Shown here one piece after another: positions 5,812 through 5,937 of a stretch of 5,937 bases of DNA. The notes under the pieces were generated by a model. It saw nothing but the letters and a program-made list of their open reading frames with translations. It was not told where the DNA came from and searched no databases. Source of the DNA: JBEKDJ01 sp050014415 (lineage in GTDB: Bacteria > Desulfobacterota > BSN033 > UBA1163); contig JBEKDJ010000308.1 in assembly GCA_050014415.1 (NCBI GenBank), positions 1 through 5,937 on the forward strand. Direction: 5' to 3'. Both the position numbers and the translations under genes were made by a program. Position 1 is the stretch's first letter. Every line of letters starts with the position of its first letter.

Positions 5812-5836
5812 CAATCAGCGGTTCCGTAATTGATTG
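5812..5836. repeat. Inverted repeat upstream of the promoter, possible operator
   Basis: CAATCA (5812-5817) and TGATTG (5831-5836) form a 6-bp inverted repeat around a 13-nt centre that itself holds CGG-TT-CCG. It sits 13 nt upstream of the -35 box, where an activator could bind. There is no T-run after the stem, so it does not look like a terminator of an upstream gene. No regulator gene is in the window. Confidence 0.3.
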
Positions 5837-5937
5837 GGCAGGGGGGGCTAAATTGGAGGAAAATTGTAGTAAATAGAGGGTATCGTTGGATAGAGGTCGA
5901 ATAAGAGAGGGCAGAAGGATTTTCGCAGTTGCCTTTT

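Overview
The window carries one block of genes, all on the minus strand, that looks like a catabolic or specialised metabolic operon of a free-living bacterium. Shine-Dalgarno sites are canonical, GTG and ATG starts are both used, and the main promoter is sigma-70-like. The gene content (a LarA-type nickel enzyme, cyclase-family hydrolases, a PanB-like enzyme) would suit an anaerobic proteobacterium of the old 'Deltaproteobacteria' type or a similar Gram-negative. That taxonomic guess rests on gene content only and is weak. No rRNA, tRNA, CRISPR array or intact insertion sequence was seen.

Layout in the direction of transcription, from high to low coordinates: a promoter with TTGACA and TATCAT boxes 17 nt apart (5770-5798) and an inverted repeat just upstream of it; cyclase-family metal hydrolase B (start 5687); a 237-nt gap of unexplained sequence; a small single-domain cupin (GTG start at 4769); a gap holding a decayed 3' fragment of a second panB-like gene (4250-4330); cyclase-family hydrolase A (4161-3481); a 302-nt gap with a possible internal promoter; an apparently intact PanB-like hydroxymethyltransferase (3178-2372); a LarA-like nickel-pincer racemase/epimerase (probable GTG start at 2254, end 941); and an SDR oxidoreductase (start 788) that runs off the left edge with only its last residues missing.

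How the genes may work together (inference): the two cyclase-family enzymes would hydrolyse a lactone, cyclic amide or amide to an acid. The LarA homologue would invert the alpha-carbon of an alpha-hydroxy acid. The SDR would interconvert hydroxy and keto forms. The PanB homologue would add, or in reverse remove, a one-carbon unit on a 2-keto acid using tetrahydrofolate. Pantoate/pantolactone chemistry fits each step on paper, but nothing in the sequence fixes the substrate. The cluster has been reshaped by duplication: the two cyclases align without gaps at about 60% identity over 226 residues, and a panB fragment about 75% identical in DNA to the intact panB lies on the other side of cyclase A.
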